Shown here piece by piece: positions 18,293 to 28,091 of a DNA stretch of 64,000 nt. This DNA is from Planctomycetaceae bacterium (lineage in GTDB: Bacteria > Planctomycetota > Planctomycetia > Planctomycetales > Planctomycetaceae): assembly GCA_029259845.1 (NCBI GenBank), contig JAJDEI010000016.1, positions 1-64,000 on the forward strand, read 5' to 3'. The number at the start of each line of letters is the position of its first letter. Position 1 is the stretch's first letter. Below the pieces are notes generated by a model, which was given only the letters and a program-made list of their open reading frames with translations, did no database searches and had not been told where the DNA came from. Both the position numbers and the translations under genes were made by a program.

Positions 18293-21200
18293 TCAAGCAG
18301 ACGGATCCTCGCCACCTTCGTGAAGCACTGGCAGGCAAACTCGAAAGACCGCCCCCTTGTTCCGGTTTGACGCCGCGCTGATCTCTCCGCTGTGGGCAGT
18401 GACAATCGACTGGCAGATACTCAATCCGATGCCCATGCCGGATTCCTTCGTCGTCATGAACGGTTCAAACAGCCGGTCGCGGATTTCCGGTGAAAGTCCA
18501 CAGCCGGAGTCAGCGATTTCAAACACGGCCCGGCCATTCTGTCGGAACGATCTGACGTCGATCCTGCGTTCCGAGGCGTCCACTCCCAGCATCGCGTCGC
18601 GGGCATTGGTTAACAGGTTGACAATCACTTGCTGTATCTGCACGCGATCCATGCTCACCGAGAGAGGTTCGTCGGGAAGTTGCGTCTGGGTCGTCACGCT
18701 GTGGTACCGGAGGTCGCTTCCGATCAGCTTCAGGGTGTCTCGAATCAGTTGATTGACGTCCCACGTGGACTTGTGCGGCTTGATATTCCGCACAAAGTCG
18801 CGGACCTGGCCGAGAATCCCGCCGCTGCGTTCCACTTGCTGCACGATGCGATCCACGGATTGACGCAACCGTGGGTCCGCACTCTGACCACGTTCCAGTA
18901 GCACCCGGCAGATGTCCGAGTCATTAGAAATCGCCGCCAAAGGCTGCGCAAGTTCATGCGACAGCATCGCCACCATTTGGCCCATGGTACTGAGCCGCGC
19001 GACATGGGCCAGCTCGGCATTTTGCCGCTCGAGTCGTTCGTTCGCCTGCTTCCGTTCCGTCGCATCCTGGACAAAAACCACCAGAAACTCGGAATCTTCA
19101 TATTTCAGGAAGGAGATCATGAGGTCAATGGGATAAACCGAACCGTCCTTGCGCTGGTGAGTGGCTTGCCAGCGAAGTGCTTTCTCCGTCCTGGCGGTTT
19201 GCCACACGGAAGGCCAGTCGTCAGCGGACGTATTAGGGTTGATGTCCGGTACGCGTAACTGCAGCAACTCCTCGCGCGAATACCCGAGCGATTCGCAGGC
19301 CGCCTCGTTGACATAGCGAAACCGTCCCTCCACGTCGATGCGGTAAATCTCGGTGAGGCTGTGGTCGACAGAGAACTGAGTGAACTGAAGCTGCCGCTCA
19401 CTTTCCCGAAGTTCGCGAAAGATGAGCAGGCTGCTGAGTGCGTCTTCAAGACGCCGGCGGATTGCACCGAACAGTCGTTGCTCCTGGCCGGTCCACACAC
19501 GTGCATGGGAACATTGATGCAGGCTCAGGATCCAGGGCAATCCAACCCGGGGGATCACAGGAGTGAATAGCAGTGAGCGGATTTGGAATTGCTCGACGAC
19601 TTCCGGATTGATGACCTGCCGAACCTGCGCTCCGTGAATTGCCATCGGCTGATCGGCGGCGAGCAACATGTGCATCGTGTCACGTGTGGTCTCATCGACC
19701 GGCAGGCGGAAACCTCTCGGACGACTGCTGGAATACTCGGGGCGGGCATGCTCAAACTTCACTTGCACGAACTGCGCGCTCGGGTCGCAGGGATACATCA
19801 GCCTCGCGCGGTCGCAAGCGAAGATTGTGAGCAATTCTCGCACGACGGTGTCGAGCAATTCTTCCGGATCCTGGGCGCCGACGATCAGACGGTTGATGCG
19901 ATCCATCGACTGAAGATGTTGAAGCTGGGACTCGCGGTCGATCTCGAGCTGTTTGCGCTCTGTAATGTCAGTGCGGACACCGACGATCCCACCGGCGCGC
20001 GTTTTACACTCGCTGATCCGCAACCAGCGGTCGTTCCCCAATTGCTGCAAGTACGTGCCTGACGGGTTCTGGTGCTGTGCAACACGTTCCCGCACCCACT
20101 CTTCTTCCCGTCCGACCGCCTCCCGGACCTGTCCGCGATAGGCCGAGCTGCGAACGTGGTCTTCGAACGTGGCGCCCGGGACGAGCAGATCCTCGCTAAC
20201 GTCGTAGATTTCCCGGTACCGGCGATTGCAGAGGACGAGACGATCGTTCGCATCATAAAGAGCGAATCCATCCGGAATGCTTTCGATGGCATCAGTCAAT
20301 TGGTTTCGCAGGCGTTCGGACTCACATTGGCTGTGTAGCAACGCTTCTCTGGATTTCCGTTGGTCGGTGACGTCTTGCAGAGAACCGGACATGCGAACCG
20401 ATTTGCCCTCAGCGTCGCGCACCGACTGGGCGCGCGAGCGGAACCAGCGGAACTGGCCGTCCGCATGCCGCATGCGATGTTCGACGTCAAAGGGGCGATG
20501 CTCTGTTTGATGCCGCTCCGTCGCCTGCTGCAACTCTTTGAGATCGTCCGGATGAATGAGTTCGGCCCAAACGCCGCCGGATGCTGTCCGCTCCTGGGGG
20601 GCATGGCCAAGCAGCTCCATGCCTCGCGCTGAAATCCAAACGGTGTTGGTGGCCATGTCCCAGTCCCAGAGGCCGTCCGAAGTGCCCTGGACCGCGAGTT
20701 CCAATCTCTCCTGAGCTTCGTGCAGCTTTCGTTCCGCCTGTTTGCGGGCCGTGATGTCTTCGACGATCGCGACGTGCTGGCTGGGCGCTTCACCTGAAGT
20801 CCAGACCGGCGAAACGGTGAGATTCACCCACACCGGCGAACCGTCCTTGTGGATCAGCCGTTTTTCCCTCGTGAACTCGAGGATCACTCCGCCGGCCAAT
20901 GGAGCGGTCTTATCGAGGCCCTCCTGAAGGTCGTTTGGATGAGTGACGGACATCCACGTCCGGCCGATGAGCTCCTCGGCCGGGTAACCAAGAAGACGGA
21001 CGCATTTGTCGTTGACGCGCACAAATCGGCAGGATTGCGATTCGAACAGCGCGACGGCGACACCCGCCTGTTCGAACATGGAACGAAACCGCCGCTCGCT
21101 GTTCTTGAGCGCATCCTCGGCGCGCTTGCGTTCCAGTTCCGCACCGGCCCGTGCTGCGACGACCTGCAGGATCGCCTGGGCCTGCCCTGGAGCCGCAAGG

Positions 21201-22858
21201 GGCCGGTCATGTGTCAGCGCAATCAATCCGAGGATCTGGCCGTCGCTGGCGACCAGCGGAATCCCCATGTACGCGTCGATTTCCATCTCGACGAGCCATT
21301 CGTCGTGGGGGAAATCTCGCTGCACACTGCTGGAATAGTGGCACAGGGATTGTTGCAACACACTCTCACACGGTGTGCCACGAAGGTTGTAGCGAATGTT
21401 GTCGGCGCGTTCTCCCTTGTGTGAAAGGGCAATCGTCTGCACTTGGTCGGGATTCGACGGTTCGAGTTGGCCAATCGCGGCAAACTTGACTTGGCAGGTC
21501 CGGCACAGATGTCCGGCCAGAGCATGAAAGAAATCCTCCCCCGTCTCGGTCTCGATGCCTGCAATGATCTGCCGGATCGTCTCTTCGGCCCGTCTCTGAC
21601 CCGTCACGTCCCTCCCCACGCCATGTAACACGTCTTCGCCAGGCTGGGGAGCGGAGACATTCCAGAGGATGGTCCGGGAGGTGCCATCTTTGCAAATAAG
21701 GCGGGATTCAAAGTTCGTCACGTCCTGACCGCGATCGAGCCGCTCCGAATGCCCAATAGCCGCCGGCCGATCCTCAGGATGAAAAAACTCCAGATACCGC
21801 CGACCAAGAAGTTCGTCACGGCCGAACCCCAGGATTCTCTCCATCGCGGGGTTGATGCGCGTGAGGTGTCCGTTGCAGTCCGCGATGCATAACAGGTCTA
21901 GGGACGATTCAAAGAAACGTTCGTGTTCCCAGGCAATCCGGTCGCGTTCCCCTTGCAGGCTGGCCCGCAGCAGAACCACCAAAGACGTCGTCGCGAGGAA
22001 GCCCCACAGGGCTTCTTGCCCCGTCCACGGATCATCGGTGATAAACGGGCCCAGTCCGATGGCGGTCGACACGATCATCACCGCCATGAATACGAAGACA
22101 GAGCAGGCAGACTCCCAGGCGCGGAAACGCAGCATCACCCACCACAGCAGGAGGATTGGGAGAAAGTCGACCGCGAACGAAAACCGGCCCGAGACAGTCT
22201 CCTTAACAGTCAAAGCCACCACCGCCACCACGGCCGTCAGTGTGCCGAAAAACACTCCCAATCGGCCTTCCTGGTTCAAACGCGCGAGCACTTGTGCATC
22301 CCAGAGCAGTACGAGCGGTGCCGCCAACAACACACCCGCAGCATCGCCCAGCCACCAGGACACCCAGATGCTTCCCAAGCCGGCTCCGCTTACATTGTCG
22401 GCCAAAGACAGCGCCCCGGTTCCGAGCGTGGCACTCACCATCGTGCTGAGCGCTGCGCCAAACAGAACGAACAACGCCACGTCGCGATGCCGCTCAAACG
22501 ATGATCGAAAGTCACCCACGTAACGCAGCAGCAAGCAGCCGGTGATCGCCCCCAGCGTGTTCCCGGATGCGACGAGACCCGCGATCCAGGCCGGCGTTCC
22601 CATGGAAATCCCGATCAGGAAAGCGCCCGCCCAGACGCCGGGCCAGAAGCGCAATCCCCATCGCACGAGGACGGCCAGGGCGATCCCCGCGGGAGCCCAA
22701 ACCAACGTGACGTTCGTCCCCGCATTCGGCAACGCCAACCCCAGCCAACCCAGGACGAAATAGGTCGCCACGAGCGCGGCCAGGCCAACCAAGTATCGCG
22801 CGCGTCGACCGGGCATCTCCGGACTCAATTCAGGGGATGAGGCGGTGAAGAGTTCCAC
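18293..22858 (-). CDS. Large MASE1 multi-PAS/GAF membrane sensor histidine kinase
   Basis: A 1521-aa kinase. The N-terminal MASE1 membrane sensor (about 20-300) shows VTLVWAPAGIALAVL and several hydrophobic helices. A PAS domain (about 310-430), a GAF domain (about 440-590), three more PAS domains (about 595-985), a second GAF domain (about 1000-1150) and a last PAS domain (about 1160-1280) follow. The kinase core begins with HisKA, H-box AMLSHELAQPLAAI, as in FixL/TodS-type kinases, then HATPase_c with NLLTNARDAM, IADSGCGLSP and GMGIGLSI. There is no C-terminal receiver. The FixJ-type regulator at 23151-23888, 292 bp upstream on the same strand, is the likely partner. The frame begins with GTG and has a weak ribosome site; an ATG 14 codons later is also possible. 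Ligands of the five PAS domains are unknown. Confidence 0.93.
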   Translation of the reverse strand: MELFTASSPELSPEMPGRRARYLVGLAALVATYFVLGWLGLALPNAGTNVTLVWAPAGIALAVLVRWGLRFWPGVWAGAFLIGISMGTPAWIAGLVASGNTLGAITGCLLLRYVGDFRSSFERHRDVALFVLFGAALSTMVSATLGTGALSLADNVSGAGLGSIWVSWWLGDAAGVLLAAPLVLLWDAQVLARLNQEGRLGVFFGTLTAVVAVVALTVKETVSGRFSFAVDFLPILLLWWVMLRFRAWESACSVFVFMAVMIVSTAIGLGPFITDDPWTGQEALWGFLATTSLVVLLRASLQGERDRIAWEHERFFESSLDLLCIADCNGHLTRINPAMERILGFGRDELLGRRYLEFFHPEDRPAAIGHSERLDRGQDVTNFESRLICKDGTSRTILWNVSAPQPGEDVLHGVGRDVTGQRRAEETIRQIIAGIETETGEDFFHALAGHLCRTCQVKFAAIGQLEPSNPDQVQTIALSHKGERADNIRYNLRGTPCESVLQQSLCHYSSSVQRDFPHDEWLVEMEIDAYMGIPLVASDGQILGLIALTHDRPLAAPGQAQAILQVVAARAGAELERKRAEDALKNSERRFRSMFEQAGVAVALFESQSCRFVRVNDKCVRLLGYPAEELIGRTWMSVTHPNDLQEGLDKTAPLAGGVILEFTREKRLIHKDGSPVWVNLTVSPVWTSGEAPSQHVAIVEDITARKQAERKLHEAQERLELAVQGTSDGLWDWDMATNTVWISARGMELLGHAPQERTASGGVWAELIHPDDLKELQQATERHQTEHRPFDVEHRMRHADGQFRWFRSRAQSVRDAEGKSVRMSGSLQDVTDQRKSREALLHSQCESERLRNQLTDAIESIPDGFALYDANDRLVLCNRRYREIYDVSEDLLVPGATFEDHVRSSAYRGQVREAVGREEEWVRERVAQHQNPSGTYLQQLGNDRWLRISECKTRAGGIVGVRTDITERKQLEIDRESQLQHLQSMDRINRLIVGAQDPEELLDTVVRELLTIFACDRARLMYPCDPSAQFVQVKFEHARPEYSSSRPRGFRLPVDETTRDTMHMLLAADQPMAIHGAQVRQVINPEVVEQFQIRSLLFTPVIPRVGLPWILSLHQCSHARVWTGQEQRLFGAIRRRLEDALSSLLIFRELRESERQLQFTQFSVDHSLTEIYRIDVEGRFRYVNEAACESLGYSREELLQLRVPDINPNTSADDWPSVWQTARTEKALRWQATHQRKDGSVYPIDLMISFLKYEDSEFLVVFVQDATERKQANERLERQNAELAHVARLSTMGQMVAMLSHELAQPLAAISNDSDICRVLLERGQSADPRLRQSVDRIVQQVERSGGILGQVRDFVRNIKPHKSTWDVNQLIRDTLKLIGSDLRYHSVTTQTQLPDEPLSVSMDRVQIQQVIVNLLTNARDAMLGVDASERRIDVRSFRQNGRAVFEIADSGCGLSPEIRDRLFEPFMTTKESGMGIGLSICQSIVTAHSGEISAASNRNKGAVFRVCLPVLHEGGEDPSA

Positions 22859-23150
22859 GGGGGCAGTGTATTGCGGTTGCCAGAATATGTGTAGCGGTGG
22901 TTTCCACTGCCAGGTGCCGTATTCGCCGGATGGAAGCCACCGCGACGTCTGCGGAGACGCTACCCCAATCTGACGGTCCCTCTAATGAGACCATGTCGTG
23001 CGCACGTCCGGATTGCAGAGAACCCGGGTCACCAAGACCCGTTGCCGCAAGATCCCCCCCGCAAGAAAGCTCAGGCAGTCCCTATGTTCCTCCCCCCGTC
23101 AGCGATTGGCAATCGCCGCGCAGCCGGCCCAATGCGACATCCAGCGCCGG

Positions 23151-23888
23151 CTAGTCGGCTGCTTGTCCCTTTCGACTTGGGGGAGTGGCTTCGGGAGTGA
23201 TCGAATCCGGCTGGCTGTGCATCCGCTGGAAGAGGGGGGGACGGGGGTCGTCGACACGAATGTCACTTCCGGCCGTCGTTTCAAGGGAGATCTTTGAGCA
23301 AAGGAATCCCAACTCGCCGACGGAATCGGCCTGCATCTTTGACAGGATGGATCGCCGGCGTCGGTCAACTGTTCGCATGCTGAGGCGCAGCTTCCGGGCC
23401 AATGCTTTGATGGGAGTACCGGCAATCATGCCCTGGGCAATCTCCCGTTCTTCTTCAGTCAGCGTCGCCAGCCTGTCCCTGATTCCCTGACGCCGATGAA
23501 TCCGGGCATGGGATTCCGAACTCTTCGCTGTGGCGATTGTGACCGCCGTGATTAACTCCACGACCTGATAGGGCTTCTCGATGACCGTGACAGCCCCTCG
23601 GTTCATCAGTTCCACCGTGGTCGGCACGTCAGCGTATCCGGTGACCACAATCACCGCCAATGCCGGGGAGACGGTTAACAGCTGCCGCTGCAGTTGCTGG
23701 CCATCCATAACGGGCATCTGAAGATCAGCGATGACGCAGCCAACACTTTCAGAATCGACCGTCGCCAGAAACCTCTCCGCCGATTCGAACGCACAAACCT
23801 CAAAGTCATGTGCCTCCAGGAGTGCAGAGAGCGACGTGAGAACATGCCGATCATCATCAACGACGTAGATTGTTTGAACATTACCCAT
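23151..23888 (-). CDS. FixJ/TodT-type response regulator (receiver plus LuxR-type HTH)
   Basis: A 245-aa transcription factor. The receiver (about 5-122) has the acidic pair in YVVDDDRH, Asp55 in VIADLQMPVMDG, Thr83 in VVTGYAD and Lys105 in IEKPY. The receiver joins a GerE/LuxR helix-turn-helix (LTEEEREIAQGMIAG, IKALARKLRLSMRTVDRRR). The C-terminal 45 residues are unstructured, which is longer than usual. Regulators of this type pair with FixL-like PAS kinases, and the MASE1 kinase with a FixL-type H-box lies directly downstream. Its target genes are not evident. Confidence 0.94.
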   Translation of the reverse strand: MGNVQTIYVVDDDRHVLTSLSALLEAHDFEVCAFESAERFLATVDSESVGCVIADLQMPVMDGQQLQRQLLTVSPALAVIVVTGYADVPTTVELMNRGAVTVIEKPYQVVELITAVTIATAKSSESHARIHRRQGIRDRLATLTEEEREIAQGMIAGTPIKALARKLRLSMRTVDRRRRSILSKMQADSVGELGFLCSKISLETTAGSDIRVDDPRPPLFQRMHSQPDSITPEATPPSRKGQAAD

Positions 23889-24580
23889 TGGCGGCCCGCC
23901 ATTAACGTGTGACGTACACCCTGTCTTCAGTCTGCGTTGGTCCTCAACCGTGACTCTGACGCGACTCTGATGAAGATTTGCCCTTTCTGTTTCTGATCCC
24001 CTCCCGACAGACTATCCAAGCCGACGAGCCAATCCGGGAATCGATTTCAGGAGACGGGATTTAAGTACTCTGACTTCAAGGCACGGTTCGCGCCGATCGG
24101 CAACTCACCCGAGAATTCGGGCATTGACAAGTCGCGAAACCGGATTTCGCAAATCCTTTGTTCAACGCATTGATGACTGCTCATCGGAACGAGTTGTGCA
24201 ATGGTTTGTGCGAAACGGGCCGATCGTCCTTTTGGCAGTAACGCCTGTTTTATCTAGTGATCGGAATTCGTCAAGAGAGACTTGCGGCGTGATTGCGACA
24301 CAACACGTGCAGTCGGCTCCGGATAGCCGACGTCTGATTGACCGCGAGGAATCGGAATGACATCTATCGGGCGGACGTTCAATCGCGGAGCGAAATGCAC
24401 TTCCGTCAGTTGTGCCCGGATCGGGGATGAGCGACGGGGAAGCGTTGAGTTCCCGAAATCGCCGCATCCTGAGCCGGCTCAGCGGGAGCCTCGCCCTTCT
24501 GAATCCGAAAGGTTGTTTCGGCCCATCGGCGGCAGCGGCCATCGTTTTCCCCGGATCAATTGCCGAAAGGCCGGTGCCAC
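23889..24580. other. Intergenic region without supported genes
   Basis: This 690-bp region lies between the divergently oriented start of the FixJ-type regulator and the 3' end of the aldolase gene. A GCGAAA-CCGGA-TTTCGC stem-loop lies at 24134-24150, just after a TTGACA hexamer at 24124, but no convincing -10 box follows. I see no gene. Confidence 0.45.
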
Positions 24581-25330
24581 TCAGCGTAGTTGCGACAGCA
24601 TCGTCTTGGCAGCCGTGCCCAGGAACAGCGTGTCGACCGATACTGCGATTAACGTATAACCTTGCTCGATCGGGGGGCGGACGGCGTCCGCGGTGACACC
24701 GAAGATGCCGAGCGGCATGTTCACCTTCTGGCACGCGGCGGTCACGCGGTCGATCGCTCCGGTCACCACCGGGTCGTTGATCTGCCCCATCTTGCCAAGG
24801 CTCGCCGCCAGATCGTAGGGCCCGAGCAGCACCGCATCGATGCCCGGTACCGCAACCATCGCCTCGATGTTCTTCACCGCATCGGCGTGCTCCGCCTGCA
24901 CGATCACAACGACCTCTTCGTTGGCGGTGTCCATATACTCCTGAAACCGCAATCCGTACCCGTGCGCCCGTCCGAGCCCCACACCCCGTGCGCCGATGGG
25001 TGCGTAGCGCGAGTAACGGACGACATCAGCAACCTGTTCGGCGGTGTTGGTTTGAGGCACGATGATGCCCGCGGCTCCGAGGTCGAGGACCCGCTTGATC
25101 GGCGATTCCTCGGCTGCCGGAACGCGCACGATGCACGGAACCCGGTCACCGACCGCTTGCAGGATTCCCAGCACGTCGCTCGTCCCCAGCGCACCGTGTT
25201 CGCCGTCGATGAACAGCCAATCGAATCCGACGTCGGCGAGAATCTCCGCCACCGAGGGAGTCGGGATCGTCACCATTGTTCCGATGAGCGTCTCGCCCGC
25301 TTTTAGTCGCGCCCTGAAACTGACCGTCAT
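24581..25330 (-). CDS. HpcH/HpaI-family class II aldolase
   Basis: A 249-aa pyruvate aldolase of the HpcH/HpaI family, which cleaves 2-keto-3-deoxy sugar acids or 4-hydroxy-2-oxo acids to pyruvate plus an aldehyde. Key residues are visible: His45 in IDGEHGALG (catalytic base), Arg69 in IVRVPA (pyruvate binding), and divalent-metal ligands Glu147 in QAEHAD and Asp173 in GPYDLA, with the same 26-residue spacing as in E. coli HpaI. The start is the ATG at 25330, five bases after GGAG. The exact substrate cannot be read from sequence; a 2-keto-3-deoxy-sugar acid is plausible given the sugar genes further right. No adjacent gene is clearly in the same pathway. Confidence 0.9.
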   Translation of the reverse strand: MTVSFRARLKAGETLIGTMVTIPTPSVAEILADVGFDWLFIDGEHGALGTSDVLGILQAVGDRVPCIVRVPAAEESPIKRVLDLGAAGIIVPQTNTAEQVADVVRYSRYAPIGARGVGLGRAHGYGLRFQEYMDTANEEVVVIVQAEHADAVKNIEAMVAVPGIDAVLLGPYDLAASLGKMGQINDPVVTGAIDRVTAACQKVNMPLGIFGVTADAVRPPIEQGYTLIAVSVDTLFLGTAAKTMLSQLR

Positions 25331-25674
25331 GATGTCTCCGCTTGTCATGGACTGAGATTCATCCAAGCCTGCCGCGCCTCTCGGAGGAGCAGGCAACCGA
25401 ATTCTTTGCAACCGAGATCTGTTGAACCCGCGGATTGAACCCGCGCATGTTTCTGCGACGCCGCTGATGCCACGACTATGACTACGGAGCCGCCGTTCAA
25501 CAACCATACGGGCGAGCAATGTCCGCAACGTCACTTCGGGGCGCCGTTTGATCGGGCATTGTCCTCGATTGCGGTGACCGGCTCGCGAGGGTTGATTCGT
25601 CCAGGGGAGGGTGCCAGACTGATAGCCGTCTCCGAAACGTCCGACCGATCTCATGAACAACCTGGAGGTGCCGC
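25331..25674. other. Intergenic region between aldolase and small coiled-coil gene
   Basis: This 344-bp divergent gap should hold promoters for both neighbours. A good ribosome-binding site (GGAGGTG) for the right-hand gene lies at 25663-25669. Nothing else is recognised. Confidence 0.4.
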
Positions 25675-25944
25675 ATGTCTAAACGCGATGCCCTGCCCGA
25701 ATTGATCAGCACTCTCAAGCAGCAACGCGATGAATTGCAGTTGCACATGCATCTGGCCAAAGCCGAGGCCAAGCAGGAGTATGAGCGGCTGACAGACCGC
25801 ATCAACGAATTGACCGACCAATACGAGCCCGTTCGCAAAGCGACTGCCGAGTCTGCCGATAACGTGATCGCTGCATTGACATTGGCCGCCGAAGAGATGA
25901 AGGCCGGGTTCGAGAGAGTCCGCAAGTCTCTCGAATCGAAGTGA
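25675..25944 (+). CDS. Small coiled-coil hypothetical protein
   Basis: An 89-aa protein rich in Glu, Lys, Gln, Ala and Leu with heptad-like spacing through most of its length (LISTLKQQRDELQLHMHLAK, then YERLTDRINELTDQ). A continuous coiled coil or helical hairpin is expected. It has no signal peptide, membrane segment or known catalytic motif. The ATG is preceded at 5 bases by GGAGGTG, one of the best ribosome-binding sites in the window, which supports it as a real, well-translated gene. It stands alone, divergent from the aldolase. Function unknown. Confidence 0.78.
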   Translation: MSKRDALPELISTLKQQRDELQLHMHLAKAEAKQEYERLTDRINELTDQYEPVRKATAESADNVIAALTLAAEEMKAGFERVRKSLESK

Positions 25945-26032
25945 CGGCGATGTCACCGGCCAGTCGGCCATGCTCACCCGTCCAGCAGCAGTGACCGGCC
26001 CCGCTTCATCATCCGGTCACGCAGTCCGTCGC

Positions 26033-26443
26033 TCACCAGGGGAGGAACGCAAGCACGGAGAAGGTGGCCAGATGATTGATCAACAACAGGAGGACCAAAT
26101 CAACAACACGGCCCCACCACCAGCGGACGGTGATTAGCAGCAGAACGGGCACGCCGACATTCACGCCTGCAAACACCGATGCGGCGACGATCGGATCGTT
26201 GCGGATCAACCACCACAATCCGACGGGCAACACCAGATGCAACGGCACCGTCCAGCGAGCGTGCCACAGCAGGCTCGGAGCCGCCCCCGGCGCACTCGGA
26301 GCCGCCCCCGGCTCATTCGGAGTCGCCTCCGGTCCAACAATCGATTCGGGAGGATCGCCGGATTCGCCCAAAGGCACCGCTTTCTCCAGACGGAGTGCCG
26401 GGTCGGCTTCCGGATGCTCAGCTTCGCACAGACGGCGACTCAT
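26033..26443 (-). CDS. Small membrane protein translationally coupled to the radical SAM gene
   Basis: A 136-aa protein. The N-terminal half is acidic and Pro/Ala-rich and contains a short tandem repeat (PGAAPS twice, followed by a diverged third unit in the DNA). The C-terminal half has about three hydrophobic segments (HLVLPVGLWWLI; VFAGVNVGVPVLLLITV; VVDLVLLLLINHLATFSVL). Its ATG overlaps the TGA of the radical SAM gene by four bases (ATGA), so the two are translated together. I do not recognise the family. A role as membrane anchor or partner of the radical SAM enzyme is inference from the coupling only. Confidence 0.72.
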   Translation of the reverse strand: MSRRLCEAEHPEADPALRLEKAVPLGESGDPPESIVGPEATPNEPGAAPSAPGAAPSLLWHARWTVPLHLVLPVGLWWLIRNDPIVAASVFAGVNVGVPVLLLITVRWWWGRVVDLVLLLLINHLATFSVLAFLPW

Positions 26444-27567
26444 CGCGTTGTTGTCACCTGGATGACGCCATCGCCTGTGCCGCAGGAATCGTAGACACAG
26501 TCCGGCTCAGCGGCGAGAGGGTCGCCGGTGACGGCAAACGCACGGCTTCGGCTGCCGCCGCAGATGTCGTTGTAATCGCACGTGCCGCATTTTCCTTTCA
26601 ACTGAGCCGCGTCACGCAGCGCCACGAACGTCGGATGATGCTGATAGATGTCGACGATCGAGTCCTGCGGGAACCGGCCACATTTCAACGGCAGGAACCC
26701 GGCCGGGTAAATCTCGCCCGTGTGGCTGACGAACATGACTCCCCGCCCGTCGCGGACTCCCAAGGGAGCCCGATGCGTTCGTCCGCGGGCGGCGTGAGTT
26801 GCGCCAGCCGGCTCCGCCAGCGGATCGCCGTTTCGCCTGAGCACGAAGCGGCGGTAATGCGGTGCCTCGGTCGTCTTGATTCCGAAGGGGCGGCGTTGCG
26901 ACTGCTGCCAGAGTCTCTCGAATGCGATCTCGTACTCCTCCGGAGAGATTCGCTGCTCGTCGATGCCGCGCCCGACCGGAATGAGAAAGAACACCGACCA
27001 CATGGCGATGCCCTCCGCTGAAAGCAACTCGGCGATGTCGTCGATCTGGTCAAGGTTGCGACGGGTGATGGTCGTGTTGATCTGCACGGGCAGATCGTGT
27101 TGCCGTGCGTGGTCCAACATCTGCAACGTGCGGTCAAAACTTCCCTGCCAACCTCGGAACGAATCGTGCGTCTCTGCGTCGGCACCGTCCAGGCTGATGC
27201 CCAGCCGGCTGACACCGGCCTCCTTCGCCCGATGCAAGGCGTCGGCTGTCGCCAGCGGCGTCGCGGAGGGAGTGAGCGCCACCTGCAAACCGGCGTCGCT
27301 GGCATGGCGGATCAAGTCAAACAGGTCGGCCCGCTTCAAGGGATCGCCGCCGGTCAGCACGAGGACGGGGGGACGGTCAAAACCAGCCGCCTGTTCGATC
27401 AGCGCTTTCGACAGTTCGGTGCCCAGTTCCCCCGGGTGAGCGTGCTCCTGAGCCGACGCACGGCAGTGCCGACAGACAAGATCGCACGCCTGCGTGACCT
27501 CGTAGTAAAGCATCAAGGGTTGAACGTCGAAGTCGGACGCGCTGTAGCGCGGAGTTGCCGAACGCAT
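26440..27567 (-). CDS. Radical SAM/SPASM protein related to NirJ/AhbD
   Basis: A 375-aa enzyme. The radical SAM cluster motif C-x3-C-x2-C is at Cys28, Cys32 and Cys35 (TQACDLVCRHCRA), followed by GGDPL and a TIM-barrel core. A C-terminal SPASM-type Cys set is present (KCGTCDYNDICGGSRSRAF, then a further Cys in PDCVYDSC). The GGSRSRA stretch is characteristic of the NirJ/AhbD-like heme and heme d1 radical SAM proteins and of the TIGR04053-type group. The function in this organism is unknown; a tetrapyrrole side-chain reaction or peptide modification are both possible. It is coupled to the membrane protein gene downstream and divergent from an Rrf2 regulator. Confidence 0.88.
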   Translation of the reverse strand: MRSATPRYSASDFDVQPLMLYYEVTQACDLVCRHCRASAQEHAHPGELGTELSKALIEQAAGFDRPPVLVLTGGDPLKRADLFDLIRHASDAGLQVALTPSATPLATADALHRAKEAGVSRLGISLDGADAETHDSFRGWQGSFDRTLQMLDHARQHDLPVQINTTITRRNLDQIDDIAELLSAEGIAMWSVFFLIPVGRGIDEQRISPEEYEIAFERLWQQSQRRPFGIKTTEAPHYRRFVLRRNGDPLAEPAGATHAARGRTHRAPLGVRDGRGVMFVSHTGEIYPAGFLPLKCGRFPQDSIVDIYQHHPTFVALRDAAQLKGKCGTCDYNDICGGSRSRAFAVTGDPLAAEPDCVYDSCGTGDGVIQVTTTR

Positions 27568-28091
27568 TCGTGCCGTCCTTTGCTGATCGATTCATCTTCT
27601 GCCGAGTGTGGTGAAAGCCGATCACCGGCGCATTCGCTCCGCCCTGTCTTGGAAGCAGACAGAGCATCGGATGCTGTGCGCCTTGGGCGTCTCGTCATTC
27701 ACGCGCGGCAGTCGAATTCCCGGAAAAAGTTTTCCTCGGACTGGTTTTGTGGTAGAATCAATTGCCTTCCCAAACGGGCCTCAACGAGGGTCGTCGTGGT
27801 TGCCTCAACCAATGCGGTCCCGCTCGCCTCGCCCAACGCCCGCCAACAATTCCAAGCACACCGGCCTCATGAGCTTCACGCCGTTGGGCTGAAAAAACCT
27901 TACGGCGACCTATTGTGGATGTCAAGGTCCTTATATTATCTCGTCGTCCTTCCCCACATGTCCCCGCCCCGACAAGCCGCAAACGGTGATGCTCCGCTGA
28001 GCCGAATCTCCAATTGACACCTGCGGTGAGAGCCACAACGATTGAACCGCCGGTTTTTTCATCGGCCAGTACTGGTTTACGGGACCTTGTT
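27568..28091. other. Divergent regulatory region between radical SAM and Rrf2 genes
   Basis: This 524-bp region is the control region for both flanking genes. On the plus strand a TAGAAT hexamer (27753) lies 17 bases after TTTTCC (27730), a weak promoter candidate. An AT-rich patch, CCTTATATTATC, lies at 27930-27941 and could be a promoter or an Rrf2 operator half. Neither assignment is secure. No gene is seen. Confidence 0.4.

Noticed and set aside
24124-24152. TTGACA followed by a small hairpin, as a promoter
   Set aside because: No acceptable -10 box at 16-18 bases and no gene in the right place.
24162-24734. 190-codon minus-strand frame next to the aldolase
   Set aside because: It overlaps the aldolase gene in another frame, and its sequence has no conserved motif.
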